Source: Puffinus mauretanicus (Eukaryota; Chordata; Aves; Procellariiformes; Procellariidae). From it: DNA of 64,000 nt. Under the pieces are notes generated by a model that worked only from the letters and a program-made list of their open reading frames with translations, was not told where the DNA came from and did not search any database. The position numbers were made by a program, and so were the translations under genes. The stretch is from assembly GCA_023333565.1 (NCBI GenBank), contig JAJKFH010003937.1, positions 124,001-188,000 on the forward strand, given 5' to 3'. Shown in pieces: positions 1 to 12,195 of the stretch; position 1 is the stretch's first letter, and every line of letters starts with the position of its first letter.

Positions 1-1707
1 TGTCTCAGCTGGGAGATGGCAAACACTGGAGTCATGTCTCGGTTTAATTGATAGATCTCTGACAGACAAGATCCCTGACAGCTGCTTAAGGCTTCTGCTA
101 AATTCTGCTCCAATCTATAGTCGAGCAGGCAGGTGTAAAGTCACACACAGTTTAAGTTAACCTGTTAGAGATTGAGCTGGACCGGAGAAGTGCCCATAAA
201 ATCAGCACTAGTCTCTGCCTGAACGTGATCTCTAACAGCCCAGCTGCAACCACTGTCTGCCTGTGCAAGCACTTTTTCACCACCCCTCTCCCCTCTTGGG
301 TTAAGCTGTCCCATCACCCTCCCACTGGTGGGGAAGATGTAGCAGAAGTAGAGGTAGGTGCTGGTCTCTACCGATACCTTTAGTAGTCGCTTTCCTGGCC
401 ACGTCTGCTGGAATGCTTTTCTTACTGTGAAGCAGTTCAAAGACGTGCACCAGGATGATAGCTAATGGGAGACAAGATTACAAGATATGAGTTATAGGTC
501 TACATAAATTCTTCATCTGAGCTTGGATTGCAGTTAGGTGTCACTGAATACCTGTGTTGAGCTACATCAGATGGAAAACATTTTTAAAAAGTCTTATTTA
601 AGTGGACTTCAGTATTTGCTTTGAGGGAAGTGGCTCTTCAGGGTATTTACATAAGACCAAATCCTGTCACAGAGCCATTCACCTCTTGGCACAAATGTCA
701 CCAAGGTTATGCTTTAAGGAAATGCAACCGTAAAGAAGAAAGCTTTAACAGTATGACTCAGCAACATTAAAGTGGCCCCATGAAAGAAGAGCTCGCAAAC
801 CATAATTAATAGAATGGAAATTATTTTGAAACAACATTAGATGAAGCAGAATGTTTTTAGATATATTTTACATGATTGCATGGTAGGTAACTCAAGTGTG
901 CCCAACAAAGGTCAACAAAAACATGTCCACTGACCTCCAAGAGGCAGCATCTGATGGCAAATAGACCAGGAGTCCCAAAGAAACACACACTGGGAACAAA
1001 ATTTCATGCATACATTTTTGAACTCCCCAACCACAATTGTTCATGATCCATATTCAGTACAAGGGTTTCATCTTCGGAAGTGCCAGGCCCTGAGGAAGTG
1101 TGCTGATCCCTCACAGGATCTACTGAGCTGCCCTTAGGTTGAAAATGTTGGTCTTAATCATTTAAATACATGCATAAATAGCCTTCATCAGAGCGAATGC
1201 CTGCTCCTCTGTACACAAATGCAGGTGAATTAGACAAACTACATAAAGAGATCATGTAACAGAAAGGCGAGCAGTCATTTTTTCCAGTGCTTAAAAGGCC
1301 TTAATTCTGTCTGTCCTTAGTAAATCCACCTTTCTGGGTTTTTTTAGCAAGTTTCCAGAAAAAGCAACATTAATGTTCCTTGTTTCATATTGGCTTGTTC
1401 CATATTCTTTTTACAGAATGAAATGAATGTGGACTTTGCCTTAGAAAACTGCATTACTAGCACTGTTTACCAATAAACTTTATTATTGAAGTGCGTTTAG
1501 AAAAGAGAGAATGCCAGGCAGGCTTACCCGTCACTTTTAATGTTTGTCTTGGATTTCTCATATACTAAGGCCAAGCATTCCGGGATGTTGGAGGTAAACA
1601 CCTATCAAAGTCAACACCACCAAAAGCACCTACAAATCTAAGAGTTGAGTTCAGCCCTCGAAAAGGTAAATCGTTGCTATTCTTTCATCTCCCTTGAGAT
1701 ACTCAGC
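1..1707. other. unique non-coding DNA, no gene seen
   Basis: AT-rich single-copy sequence. Open frames on both strands are short (the longest is about 91 codons, minus strand 165-440) and match no family I know. One possible splice acceptor with a good pyrimidine run ends at 1416. It is followed by a 19-codon frame whose stop at 1474-1476 overlaps an AATAAA (1472-1477). That is too little to call an exon. Confidence 0.6.
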
Positions 1708-1727
1708 AAAAAAAAAAAAAAAAAAAA
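1708..1727. repeat. poly-A run (A20)
   Basis: An uninterrupted run of 20 A on the plus strand. It may be the tail of an old retro-insertion or a plain homopolymer. No recognisable SINE or LINE body lies directly upstream, and no target-site duplication was found by eye. Confidence 0.9.
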
Positions 1728-4610
1728 GAGCTTCAGAAGATGAGTGAAGTCTCCCAATGAGTGCTGCATCCCCTCGAAACCAAAGGCTGCTCTGGGTGAG
1801 GACAGCAGTAGTGACCTGGTGCTCAGAGAAAAAATACACGGCAAGGCCACCGCCACGCTTCACAGTATCTGGAAGGACCTTCACCAGCTAGAGCTGACAT
1901 CTCTAGTACAGTCACCATCTGGGAAGGCTTTCAAAGTACTTTCCAACTCAGGAAAATCTTGGGCAGACTCAAATTTGAGGCTTCTTATGAATTGTTGGGT
2001 GTCCCACTATCGGCCCCCACCTTGTCCACAGGACACAAAAGAGCACGTGGCTCAGCACAGTGTGTCCAAACACAAGTGTCAGCACCAAGCAGAAATAACC
2101 TGGATCTCAAAGCAGTATATCAAACCCACACTTTACCAAGCTTAGCTGAGTTATACAATTCTGAGGTTTTTAAAGTCTTCCTGAGTTTGGATATGTGCAG
2201 TAGCTAGTGAACAAGGACCTGTTCTTATGGTAGATGTTAAGATACTATTAAAATATAAATACAGATAGGGGAGAGAGACATCTGAATAAGTCTCTTCCAG
2301 AAATTAAATGTTTAACAACTTCTTTTTATTTTCCAAGTGATCCAAAGACCAACAGTAAAACTATTTGGAATTACTGAGGACAAAATAAAAATCTTCTTTG
2401 CAAGCACAAGCTATTACAAATTGTATAAAAATTAATCTTTATCACCAAAAATACATATTTCCGCAGTTCTCTCAGTATTTTTTTCTAGTTCAAAGACAAA
2501 ACATGTGTTTGTAAATATGGCATTTCAGTTGCATGTGCTGCTAGAAAGTAAATCATCCTGAAGAGATGACACCGAAACAGCTCCCAGTCCTGCCAGGATA
2601 CATAGTGACCATAATGTGCTATGACTGGAACAAATGCAAGAGACAACAGATAATTTTTAATCTAAAGTACAGAACAGTCCCATTAGGAACATCCCTTAAA
2701 TCAGGCATTGGCAATTATTCTGAATGTTATAGAACATCAGTCTCTCTGAGCAGAAATGTAAATACTATCCTCTAATTAGGGGAGGGGTTGGGAATCATTT
2801 TTTGTTAAAGTTATCTTACTTAAATGCAGCATCTGGCAGGGAAGTTATTTACATAGACTGAATTTCACAGCAAAATATTTCTGTCGATAATTCTTTGTGC
2901 CTTCTTCAGCTACAGAACTGTCCTTCCCTATCATGCCACATACCATCAGTTTTTTCCTTCCTGTCTCTGTATACTGTACACTAGATATTTTTGGCTATGT
3001 AATTAGAGGATTTTGTCATTTTGCTTTGCCTTTTTTTCTTTACATACAGACGCTAATTGGATTCAGAGCCCAGCAAAGACCCTCAAGAAGCTAGGGTCAT
3101 TTGGTAAAAAAAATCTCCCTTTATAGTTTCAGCTCTCTTTTATATCTTCTTTATTATCCAAATTCCTTTCATGTTTTATATAGCAAATTACTATAGATTA
3201 GGGCAATTGCTGTTTCATATTAAACTTAGCCTGTCAGAGAAGTGAAATCTTCCTAAAAGATTTCCTGAAGATGGATTAAAGGCCTCTCTGGAAAGACACA
3301 GGCTCTCAGCTTGTGTTATCATTATATCTTAGACCCCAAGATCATCATCTAGATGATCAGGATAGCGGGTCAATTTTTAGACGGGAAGTGGTGACGTGAA
3401 GGGAAATTGGGCTAGTGATTCAGTAGGAGGCACTCTAGGCTCTGAAGCAGCATTGATCTAGTGCCCTGGTAACGTATTACTACGAGGAAGTGTGCTGTTG
3501 GAAAGTTTGACTGTTGGCTGGGGTGGAAAACCTCATGACCACTTGTGGTGATTAATGGAAATGGAATGGAAAAATTAAAGATCTTATTCCACTTTTCACA
3601 AGAGCAGGGCTGTTAAGCTGAGTCTTGTGGCCAAATTCCAGGTAGCTACATTCAGCCTACCTAAATACTCCTAAAAGTTATATTTGAATATACTGTATTA
3701 TTCTTAACTTCCTACCCTCCACTGGTATGCAGCATTTCTACATGCAGCTGAACAACAGCTTCGTTGTACCTTTGAGCAGCACTGTGACTACACGGGGTGA
3801 AGAGTTTTTGGTGTATTTAAAGTGCTCTGAGATTCTCGAAGGTGAAAGACTGTATACATATAGGGTATTTTATTCTTAGTTTTAACTGACGTGGTGAAGC
3901 TTGCCCACACTTAACTAAAATTAAACACACGGTATTATTTGCACATAGTTTTATCCCCCTTTCCTGAATGTAACAAGAACAAAATATCCTCCACCTAGCC
4001 TACTTTTATGATTTTCATCTTTAATAAAAGAATAGAGTGGGTTTTTTTTAAAAAATTAATCCAGTGAATTAAACTGACTGTTGTAAATGTAGCCGCAATA
4101 TCCTACCTAGGAATATGTTTCTGAACTCTCTGTATATCTACTTTTAGGTTTTATATATCTGAGACGAAGAATGTAGTAGTATTCTTGGACATATGTTTTC
4201 AGTCTCTCATTCAGTGTAGCTAAAGGTAGGACTTCCTTTGTTTAACTTCCACAAAACACAGAGGACAGTACCTTGAACAATGACCCAAAGAAACGAGTTG
4301 GTAGTTAAAGATGCCCAGGAGGCAATAGAAGCTGCTGGTCTTTAATTTAAATTTGAGCCAAAGAAATCTGTATTTTGACGCATTTCTAAATTTTGCCATA
4401 CCTCACCTATTCTATGTTATAATCCAATATGGGAGAAACTTGACATACACATAATTTCTGATTCTCGATTTATTTCCAGAACTCAGAGTAGTCTTAGATT
4501 TTATGTTTTTGAGATAACTTCATTTCAAAGCATGCAAAAACTAAGCAGTGGTTGGAGAAGTTAAAAAATAGGACTAAATGTATTGATTAATTGTTGGGAA
4601 CATATGATTT
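1728..4610. other. unique non-coding DNA
   Basis: No recognisable gene. The 133-codon frame at 1744-2145 has no domain features and is in the size range expected by chance. A 14-bp perfect palindrome (ATCATCTAGATGAT) lies at 3344-3357. A pyrimidine-rich acceptor-like site ends at 3049, followed by a 54-nt open stretch and a GTAAAA donor-like site at 3104. This could be a microexon but is well within chance. Confidence 0.55.
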
Positions 4611-5185
4611 GTCTGCCTGAGCCTCCCACAACTTTCAGCCTCCACCTCTCTCTTGGCCTCCCACAAATTTTGGTCCTCCCACACCCTTTGAAAATCCACC
4701 TCTGCCTGAGCCTCCCATGTCTTTTTGGCCTTCACCTCTGTCTCAGCTTCCCACACCTTTGAGCCTCCACCTCTGTCAGAGCCTCCCAAAGTTTTTTGGC
4801 CTCCCACACCTTTTGACCTCCACCTCTGTCAGGGGCTCCCATACCTTTTGGGCCTCCCACACCTTTTTGGTCTCCTACATCTTTTGGGTCTCCAGCTATG
4901 TCTGGGCCTCCCACAATTTTTCAGCCTCCACCTCTGTTTGGACCTCCCACACCTTTCTGGCCTTCACCTCCGTCTGGGCCTCCCACACCTTTCTGGCCTC
5001 CCACATCTTTTTAACATCTACCTCCGTCAAGGCCTCCCACACCTATTTGGCTTCCCACACCTTTTGTGCCTCCCACACCTTCTCGGCATTCCCCTCTGTC
5101 TGGGCCTCCCACATCTTTTGGCCTCCACCTCTGTCTCAGCCTCCCATACCATTTGGGCTTCCCACCTCTGTCTTGGCCTCCCTGT
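4611..5185 (+). repeat. pyrimidine-rich minisatellite, 18-bp half-units with a ~197-bp higher-order period
   Basis: About 575 bp of tandem DNA built from two related half-units of about 18 bp. Type A reads like GCCTCCCACACCTTTTGG and type B like GCCTCCACCTCTGTCTGG. Read in order the blocks are AB AAB AB AB AAB AAAB AB AB AAB AAAB AB AB. The series AB-AB-AAB-AAAB occurs twice (starting at 4710 and 4906) and a third begins at 5104, so the larger period is about 196-198 bp. Copies are diverged, so the array is old. Because 18 is a multiple of three and the unit lacks stops, long open frames run through it on both strands (for example 4717-5223 and 4725-5237). These are by-products of the repeat, not evidence of a protein. 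Confidence 0.9.
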
Positions 5186-6468
5186 TAATTCCTTTCATCA
5201 GAGACACTGGAATGCCTTTGTAATTCTACAGCTCTGAGCTCAGATGGTTTGTATCAACTCCTGAGATCCTTCTTAAATTTGTAATGACACCATACTGCAG
5301 AAAATTAGCAGATTTGGCCCAAGGCTAGGCCATACTAATTCTTCTTTTGTGTTTTTTAAAAACGATAGGATTTTACACAGCTACTGCCACTTCTGTTTAT
5401 TAGTTTTGGCAAAATCTTCTATTGAACGCTATTTGTTCCTCATTTGGAAAGGACCACATGGACATTTTGTTTCTTTGGAGAGGGGAACAAAGAGAATCAA
5501 ATAAGGGTGATTAGAGGATAAAAAGAAAGTATGTTTGGAATGAGTCCACGCTTGCTTGTGTTAGACTTGTCTCTATCTCCTACTTCTTGAGGTACTATTT
5601 GTAAAGTACCTTATCTCTCCGGGGCCTCAGGTTTTGTTATCTGACAGAATGACAGCACTGAGACCAGGCATCATTTTCACTACTAATGTGTTCTTCCCGA
5701 GCACACAGAGCCACTGTGAATAGGTCCAACTCGTCCAAAACGAAGAACACGTGAGAATGCCGGCCATTATCAAGGCACCAGGGATGCCAGAACAAGTTAT
5801 ATCTGGCAGTTGTGCTCCTTTTGAATTGACTTTGCAATACATATCAACCGAACAGAAAAATGCAGGGTATGGACTGAGGAGACTGAATGTCAAATCTCTT
5901 GGGATTTCTACAACCTGCCCTTCTATGCACTACATTATTAAGTGAAATTAAGCACACTGCCTTGTTACCATAAAGAAGGTAATTTTGTTGTGGAATTTAA
6001 CTTGTGCTTAAGCATTTTGTTAATATTCTATCACATTTTTCATATGTATCTGATACCAAAATTGTATTTACTCTCCTGATCATGTTTCTTTTCGTGCACA
6101 AAATATTAAGACATGCCAAGCATTTTAAAAGACTCCATTTTAATGGAGTCTATTTGTTTTGGTAAAAAATATTTGTTTGTGCCAAGTACTTTACATGTCA
6201 TAGTAACCCAGTACAATTTAAACAGTGGATGTCCAAAACCATAACTACTATTTTTTCCAGTCAAATACTGGAACATTTACTTGGACGCTGCATTTGATCT
6301 TGCTAGCTCCTTATGCTAACTTCAATATTGCCAATCAAAGCAGCTATGGAGACAACGAGTGTTTCCTACAACTATCAGTCCAGCGCACAGTATATCAATC
6401 GTTTGTTCCAGCTGCACAGTAATGCTTTCATTTACTTTAATCATTTCATTGTGTTCACATTTAGCATA
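5186..6468. other. unique non-coding DNA with an exon-like stretch at 6261-6422
   Basis: No confirmed gene. After a good acceptor (pyrimidine run ending in CAG at 6258-6260) a plus-strand frame stays open for 53 codons to a TAA at 6420-6422. A GTAATG donor-like site at 6419 could instead join it to the very strong acceptor at 6540. Neither product resembles a known protein. On the minus strand near 5715-5750 a short peptide resembles an AAA+ ATPase Walker B segment, but nothing around it supports that. Confidence 0.5.
6130..6151. repeat. 22-bp near-perfect palindrome
   Basis: AGACTCCATT at 6130-6139 and AATGGAGTCT at 6142-6151 are exact reverse complements separated by only TT, giving a 10-bp stem with a 2-nt centre. 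It could extrude as a small cruciform. It is far too short for a microRNA precursor. No flanking repeat body was identified. Confidence 0.85.
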
Positions 6469-6531
6469 TTTCTTCTTCTTTTTTTTCTTTTTCTTTTTCC
6501 TTTTTTTTTCCTTTTTTTTTCTTCCCCCCCT
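6469..6531 (+). repeat. polypyrimidine tract ending at a splice-acceptor-like CAG
   Basis: Sixty-three consecutive pyrimidines (T runs broken by C, then C7 at 6524-6530) are followed by TGCCCCACAG ending at 6540. This has the form of a very strong 3' splice site. It may equally be a simple-sequence T-rich tract that happens to end in CAG. Confidence 0.85.
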
Positions 6532-6540
6532 GCCCCACAG

Positions 6541-9500
6541 CTCGTGCTCTCTGTTTTTCATGAAACTTTTATCAGCACCCCTGGAAAATGGGAGGATACA
6601 ATCACTCTAAAATTTGGTAATATAATTAATCTTTTTTTCTTGACCTTTCATGCTTTCTACATCCATGAGGTTTAGAACTGTCCTTAAAATAATGGTAACC
6701 TCAAAATCAGACAGGTTCAAAAGGAAGGTACCCCCAAGGTTTCTATGCTATGAAATTTTTAGTCAAATTTTTCACATTTTAATTAAACGTGTTCGGTCTG
6801 ATGGAAAGAAATGAAAAGGGTTCTATTTGTCACAGGAAATTTTAAAAAGCTAACAAAGGGATTTTTAATGGCAGGCAGCCAGCAAGGAAACTTGATCTTG
6901 GTCAGTTTTATTAAAGTAACTTTACACTTTTGACATTTGCCTTTTCCCAATAAAACTTCTTGAACACTTACAAGGATAAGGAAGTTAATATACATAAGCA
7001 CAGGGGCAGATGGGCAAAAGCTTTGCTCGTTAGTCAAATATCAACCTTGATTCAAAATAGAGAAAACCTACATTAGCTGCATCGGGCAAGTAATAAATTA
7101 CAACACACTTGGAGTTCATAGGCGAAGTCTGGACTTGAAGTCCTCACTTCTGTGACACAGCCTGACAAATCAGGTCTCCCTTTACAATATGGAAACCTGA
7201 CCTGCTACATAATATTATGATCGCTCTAATGGCTAAGCCTGGTCAGAGATTACCTCCTAGAGTTTTATAAATTATTTAGATGTACTAAAACTGACAGGCT
7301 GTACATAAAAATCCTTTCACAAAACCTTTCTCTCCGGCAGAAACTAGGAGAACCGTGTGTATAATGACTGCAATCCAAACTTTCTCAAGTCTTTTCTGAG
7401 TTTCCTAGAAATCACATGCACGTTGCTGCATGCTGTGCTTTTCCTTTTCTGAAAACATATGCCATGCAGTGGAACTAATTCTGGAATCCTGTATAGCTTG
7501 TGCCTAATTCTGTCCAGCTTAGCAGCAGAGCACTTTGTTTGCAGCATATAAAAGAGACAATCAGTGGAACCTTATTAAACAAAGTATTTCAGATGGTCAG
7601 AATATGATTTCATGAAACATTTAGAGTCATGTTAGTAAAAATCTGCACAGTTTAATAGGCAATTAAAAAGTATTACGCAGCTTTCGATTTAAAGCTGACT
7701 CCTGCTGTTTCAGATAACAACCAAGTGTTAAAATGTAAAATAATTTCAGTTACTGTTTAGAAGCTTTTAGGAATCTCACTGGCCTTTTTTTTACCTTTGG
7801 CCTCTATGTTGCCCTTCAAAGTAACTGCTTCGGTATTATTCTTCAATAATAAAAAGTGGTTTTATTCATAAGGTATTTATAATAGAGGGATTATAACTGA
7901 GACTCTTTGATACTATAATTATTAAGCACTGCTATCACAATAAATATAGTCATAACATCGCCAGTAACGCTTGGGAGCGTAGCAGTAAATTCTGTTGCAG
8001 TTTCTGGAAATGAAATGTGAGGCCATGAAAATAGAGTATAAAAGAGAGTTAATTTTTTTGTTTATGAATTTTTCTCATAGCTATTTGAAGCCCTAAAATT
8101 ACAAAGAGGCTGTGATTGAAAAGATGTTTGTGTCATAGTAAGAAATAAGAAGAAAAACTAGGCCCAGGGACTAGTTAGGGAAAGAAAGACCACGGTACTA
8201 TGTTTGTGGCTGTCAACTGAAAGGATGGTTTCTCAGATAAATTATGTCTCTCATTATTTGTGGATATCCACTGAAATTTTCTGCTTTTACATATGGACCT
8301 TCAAACAACCAAATGCGTTCTTTTTTCAGTTAACTGCAGTCCTGCTTTCCCTCCATCAGTTTTCACTTAACTCGCTCTGTTAGGATCATCATAATTCAAA
8401 AAAGGTCAGCCCTGGTAGCCCTCATCCGTTTTACATCCAGCCCAAGTTCAAAGTATTCCTCGATCTTCTGTCTAATGGGACTTATCTCACAAAAAGCTCT
8501 GCTACCCCATCACTGCCCTTCCTCTGAGCAATTCCGCTTAGCTGCAAATTCTCACTTCTTGCACCTCATGGTTGGCTCTTTTTCCAGTTTCTAAACATTA
8601 TTTTCCCGGCTTCATTCATCCCTTGGCAAGAGGAGGAAGGTAGGACCAATTCTTTTGGAAAACAGGGCTGCACAACACATCAATGTGTTTGAGATCATTT
8701 CTGAGTTTTGCACCTGAAAGAGAACATGCCACCAACGACTTTCTCAGCGTGCATCAGAAACAGAGGGGGAAAGGAAATTGTAGTTGGCAGTCCTGTGAGG
8801 CTGAAGACCAGTGAAATGTGGTCAAAACTTGGAAAAGCTTTTTTGTTCAACAATTTGGAAGTTGTTTTCCCTGTGCAAGGCTCTAGAAAAATTCATCATG
8901 AGGTGGGAGGGCAGAGAAGGAGGAAGAGAAGAGAGAAATAATGTTCATTTATTTATTGCTTTTACTGACTTTTTTTTCTTTATTTTCCCCTTTTTACCTC
9001 TAGCTATAAAGAATAAAAGTTTCATTTTTAAAATAACTAAATATTAGTAAAGGAGGTGAATATCTGATGTACATCTTTGCTGAAAACAAGGCACTTACCA
9101 TGAAAAAGGATCTGATTTGAAAATGTTGAGAAAATCTAAAAGTTGATTTTGATATGTTTGCAGGATTAATAAAATGATGCACGTGAATTTCTTCCCAGAA
9201 ATATTAGAATACAGGGTGGGTTTTTTAAAATGTTAGAGAGGTGTGAAACTGAGGCTAATGACTGACTATGAATTTTTCCTCTATTTGCCCCTTATCGTCA
9301 CACTGGGAATTGCGTATTTGTAATTGAGGGAGGAACTGGATTCAGCGCTAGGAGTATTAGTTAAATAATATGTCCTGTTATTAGATTTTTAGAATCTATT
9401 CTTTTGTGTGTGTGTGTGTTATATAATCCCCGCTATAATGAATGTTCAACCAATAAAGGTGGAACAAGTTACTAAATACTGTTACTTTTTCCATGTCTGG

Positions 9501-12138
9501 ATTTGTAACTTTCCACAAGAAAAGAGCGAAAAATTGCGGAATATGTAGTTACACAAACCTCAAAAATGCAGAGTCAGGGAAAAAAACATGCTTTGTTCTT
9601 TGCTAAATGCTGATTGTTACACAGTCAAAAAATGAAATCACTTTTGCGGCAGAAGGTAGCAGTCAGGAAAAAAAATTATACAGAATTACATCAGCATTAA
9701 TTTCTCTCCAACCCCCAACAACGTTCATTGCTCAACTTTTTCTGAATGTTGCTAAGTTTATTTTCACAAATGCTGTCTTGTATGAGAGTTCATAAACTGA
9801 TCAGTTGGCTGGGTTTTAGCAGAATAGATTTCCTGCTTTTTGGAGCTATTCGGGGTGGTTCTTGAATTAAAGCCTAGAGCTCTGTCAGTGTTAAAATTAG
9901 AATGTATGACAACCTCAGAGACAGCTATATATCAGAAAGGCAGCGCAGCTCTGCAGTAGACAGCCTTTGAACTCTGAGGGGAAAAAAAAACTACATGGAA
10001 TGAGAGCAGATGGAAATTTGTCAAAAGCTTATAAATCACCACTCCTAATTTCTGAAGCTTCAGGATAGAAGAAACTTCTATGGATCCAGATTTGTCTCCA
10101 TACCAACTCCAGAGTGTATTCCCCCTGTTTCTGCTGTCCTATACCAGTTAATACAATTGATCTAACATGAAATATAAGAAGTCTTTTTTTCTACAGATAT
10201 TGGTATCTGACAGAAAGAGAAAGAAAAGTGTCCCAGGAACAAAACAGCCGTCTATACCATTAACCTCAAGCAGTGCCTGCACAGAACCTGACAAGTTTGC
10301 ATGAACAGTGGTGCTGTCAAAAGTTATGTTTGAATAATGCTGTTTGATATATATAAATAATAAGTTATTACAAAGCAATGATAAGGCTGTCAAGGAGGAG
10401 CAAAATGAAGGAGTTTATATACCAAGGTTTCAAAAATATTGCAGTGTAATTTTTTAAATATAATTGAACTGACTTCTTGAAAAAAGAGGTAAATGTAAGC
10501 AAGGGCATTCAAGGTCCTACTTTAGTCATCAGAGAAGTCTATTTTTAAAAAGTATGAAAGCATTCAGCTTGCAGTCTCAGAAATACTGAGCAGCGAGAGG
10601 TCAGGTCGCTACATACAGAAGACCAGAAAATTGTAGACAAATAGGAAGAGTCTCTCCTTGAAACTTCACAGGCAACCACAGAAACCCCAAAGATATTCTT
10701 TGATACTTCCTTTGCATCCTATGGCTGTTTCCATACAATAAGAAAATAAATAAGAGGCTGAAAACAGAGCGTGAATAGCTCTGAAGCATCGTTCTGTTAA
10801 GGTGAGTGCTGTCTAGAGCATGGCCTCGGGTTTAGCAAAAGGAAACCCTGCACACCTCTTTCTTTTGGGGAAGTAACCTATAGAGGGACCTGTAGAGGTT
10901 CCTGTGAGTTGGGAAGTAGAGAAACACGAGCTGCTGGATGGAGACTGTCAGGAGGGATAAATTCTCATAATCACCTTTCCCTGGGCAACTTTGGACTCTC
11001 TGGGACACCACAGTTTTGTGAGATCTTTTGCTTTGACAGCCAGAAGGACAAGCAAATAGTAAGCCCATAAAGTGACTGCCAGGACTTATTTGCATTCCCC
11101 TTTCCTCCTTCCTTCTCCTTCCGTGTGTTTACTGCAGGAAGGAAATGTTCGGTCCCCAGCTTTAAAATAAACTCTGGGTCACACCAGCAGTATTCTGCTT
11201 GCCCCCTCTATTTGTAATGTTCTACTTCCATTCCTGGATCGCATCTATAGCTCTCCTCACCTCTATGCCTTAATATTTCAATTATTCACTGTCATTCTGA
11301 AGCACTTATGATGTTTCTCCTACATCGTGTACAATAACAAGTCCAAGATATGGTTCATTACTATTGTTAGCAACAACTGTGTTTCTGAAAGTGTTAACTG
11401 CTCCTGGCTTCCTCTCCTGATGGTTAGCAGACTAGCAGGTCATTAACTGCTAGAAGTGACCGGTTTTTTTAGTGATTAGTTTTTAACCTTTTGAATTCAC
11501 GCAGTCCACACAGGAGTCATTCTGATGAGCATTTTGCTTTTGTCCCTCATCATTTATGGGTCTCTTCAAGGTGTTCTAGCTTTTTGTATATCATGGTGAG
11601 GGTTTTTCTCTTTGTTTTTGGTGAAGACCTGTTTGGTCAGTGGAAGCGGTGGGTGGGTAGCACAGACCAAAGGGAAGAACGCATACATGGATGTTCAGTT
11701 AACGCTTTTCATCTTAGTTTTGCCCTGCAGATATTTCTAACCCAGATGCCAAACTTTTGGAGATGTTTTTTTTTGAGAGTTGTAGTGGAAAATATCTTTA
11801 TTTGCCTGTTTTTAGAGACAGAGAAATAATCAGGACTTTGTTTCAACCATTGTTAAAAGTGGAAGTCACCTTTCTGGCCCCAGGTTTGGAGTGGGGGTCC
11901 CTTCCCCCAGAACCTTGGTTAGCATGTTAGCTTCTGGGTGGGGAGGAGACACATCTCGGCTGCCTGCCTGCTTTTTCCCAGCCAGCTGAGAGAGAGGTGG
12001 GGAAAAGCACCCTCCTCCTGGGCCACCACTAGCTGAAAGGCAGAAAGGGAATAAAAGGCAGATGAAGGATTCCTGACCCTCTCCTCCCCTTTTCGTGCAT
12101 ATCTGAGGAGGAGGAGGAACAGCCTCAGCTTTGCTCCT
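6541..12138. other. unique non-coding DNA
   Basis: No gene recognised across 5.6 kb. Contents are a purine-rich patch at about 8901-8940, a (TG)n microsatellite at 9405-9419, and short frames without family features. A fragment at about 9240-9270 weakly recalls the MIR core but is too short to call. Another acceptor-like site ends near 11730 (pyrimidines then CTGCAG) without a convincing exon after it. Confidence 0.55.
9405..9419. repeat. (TG)n microsatellite, about 7 units
   Basis: Alternating T and G without interruption, directly followed by the AT-rich stretch TTATATAAT. It is short and probably only mildly polymorphic. Confidence 0.85.
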
Positions 12139-12195
12139 CACTTGGTTCCTTCTAAATCGGGAAGACACTTGGTTCCTTCTAAATCGGGAAGACAC
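12139..12195 (+). repeat. exact 27-bp tandem duplication (2 copies plus 3 bases)
   Basis: The 27-bp unit starting CACTTGGTTCCTTCTAAATC at 12139-12165 is repeated without change at 12166-12192, and three bases of a third copy follow. Perfect identity in old unique DNA points to a recent slippage or duplication event. The length is nine codons, so overlapping open frames carry a repeated nonapeptide, but no real gene is evident there. Confidence 0.95.

Noticed and set aside
1417..1477. Possible terminal micro-exon of 19 codons ending at a combined stop and AATAAA
   Set aside because: Too short, and a poly-A signal overlapping the stop codon would leave almost no 3' UTR.
3050..3103. Possible 54-nt exon between a good acceptor and a GTAAAA donor-like site
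   Set aside because: A 17-codon open stretch carries no weight and no partner exon with matching phase was found.
4611..5185. CRISPR-like array
   Set aside because: The units are contiguous with no unique spacers and the context is a bird genome. It is a minisatellite.
5627..5893. Minus-strand peptide containing VFFVLDELDLF, like the Walker B region of ORC/CDC6-type AAA+ ATPases
   Set aside because: Residues on both sides do not match any AAA+ protein I know, there is no Walker A, and a second frame over the same bases is equally open. Most likely chance.
9240..9275. MIR-like GAAACTGAGGC fragment; similar short hits near 52500 and 56810
   Set aside because: Each match is under about 40 bp with poor flanks, so below what can be supported by eye.
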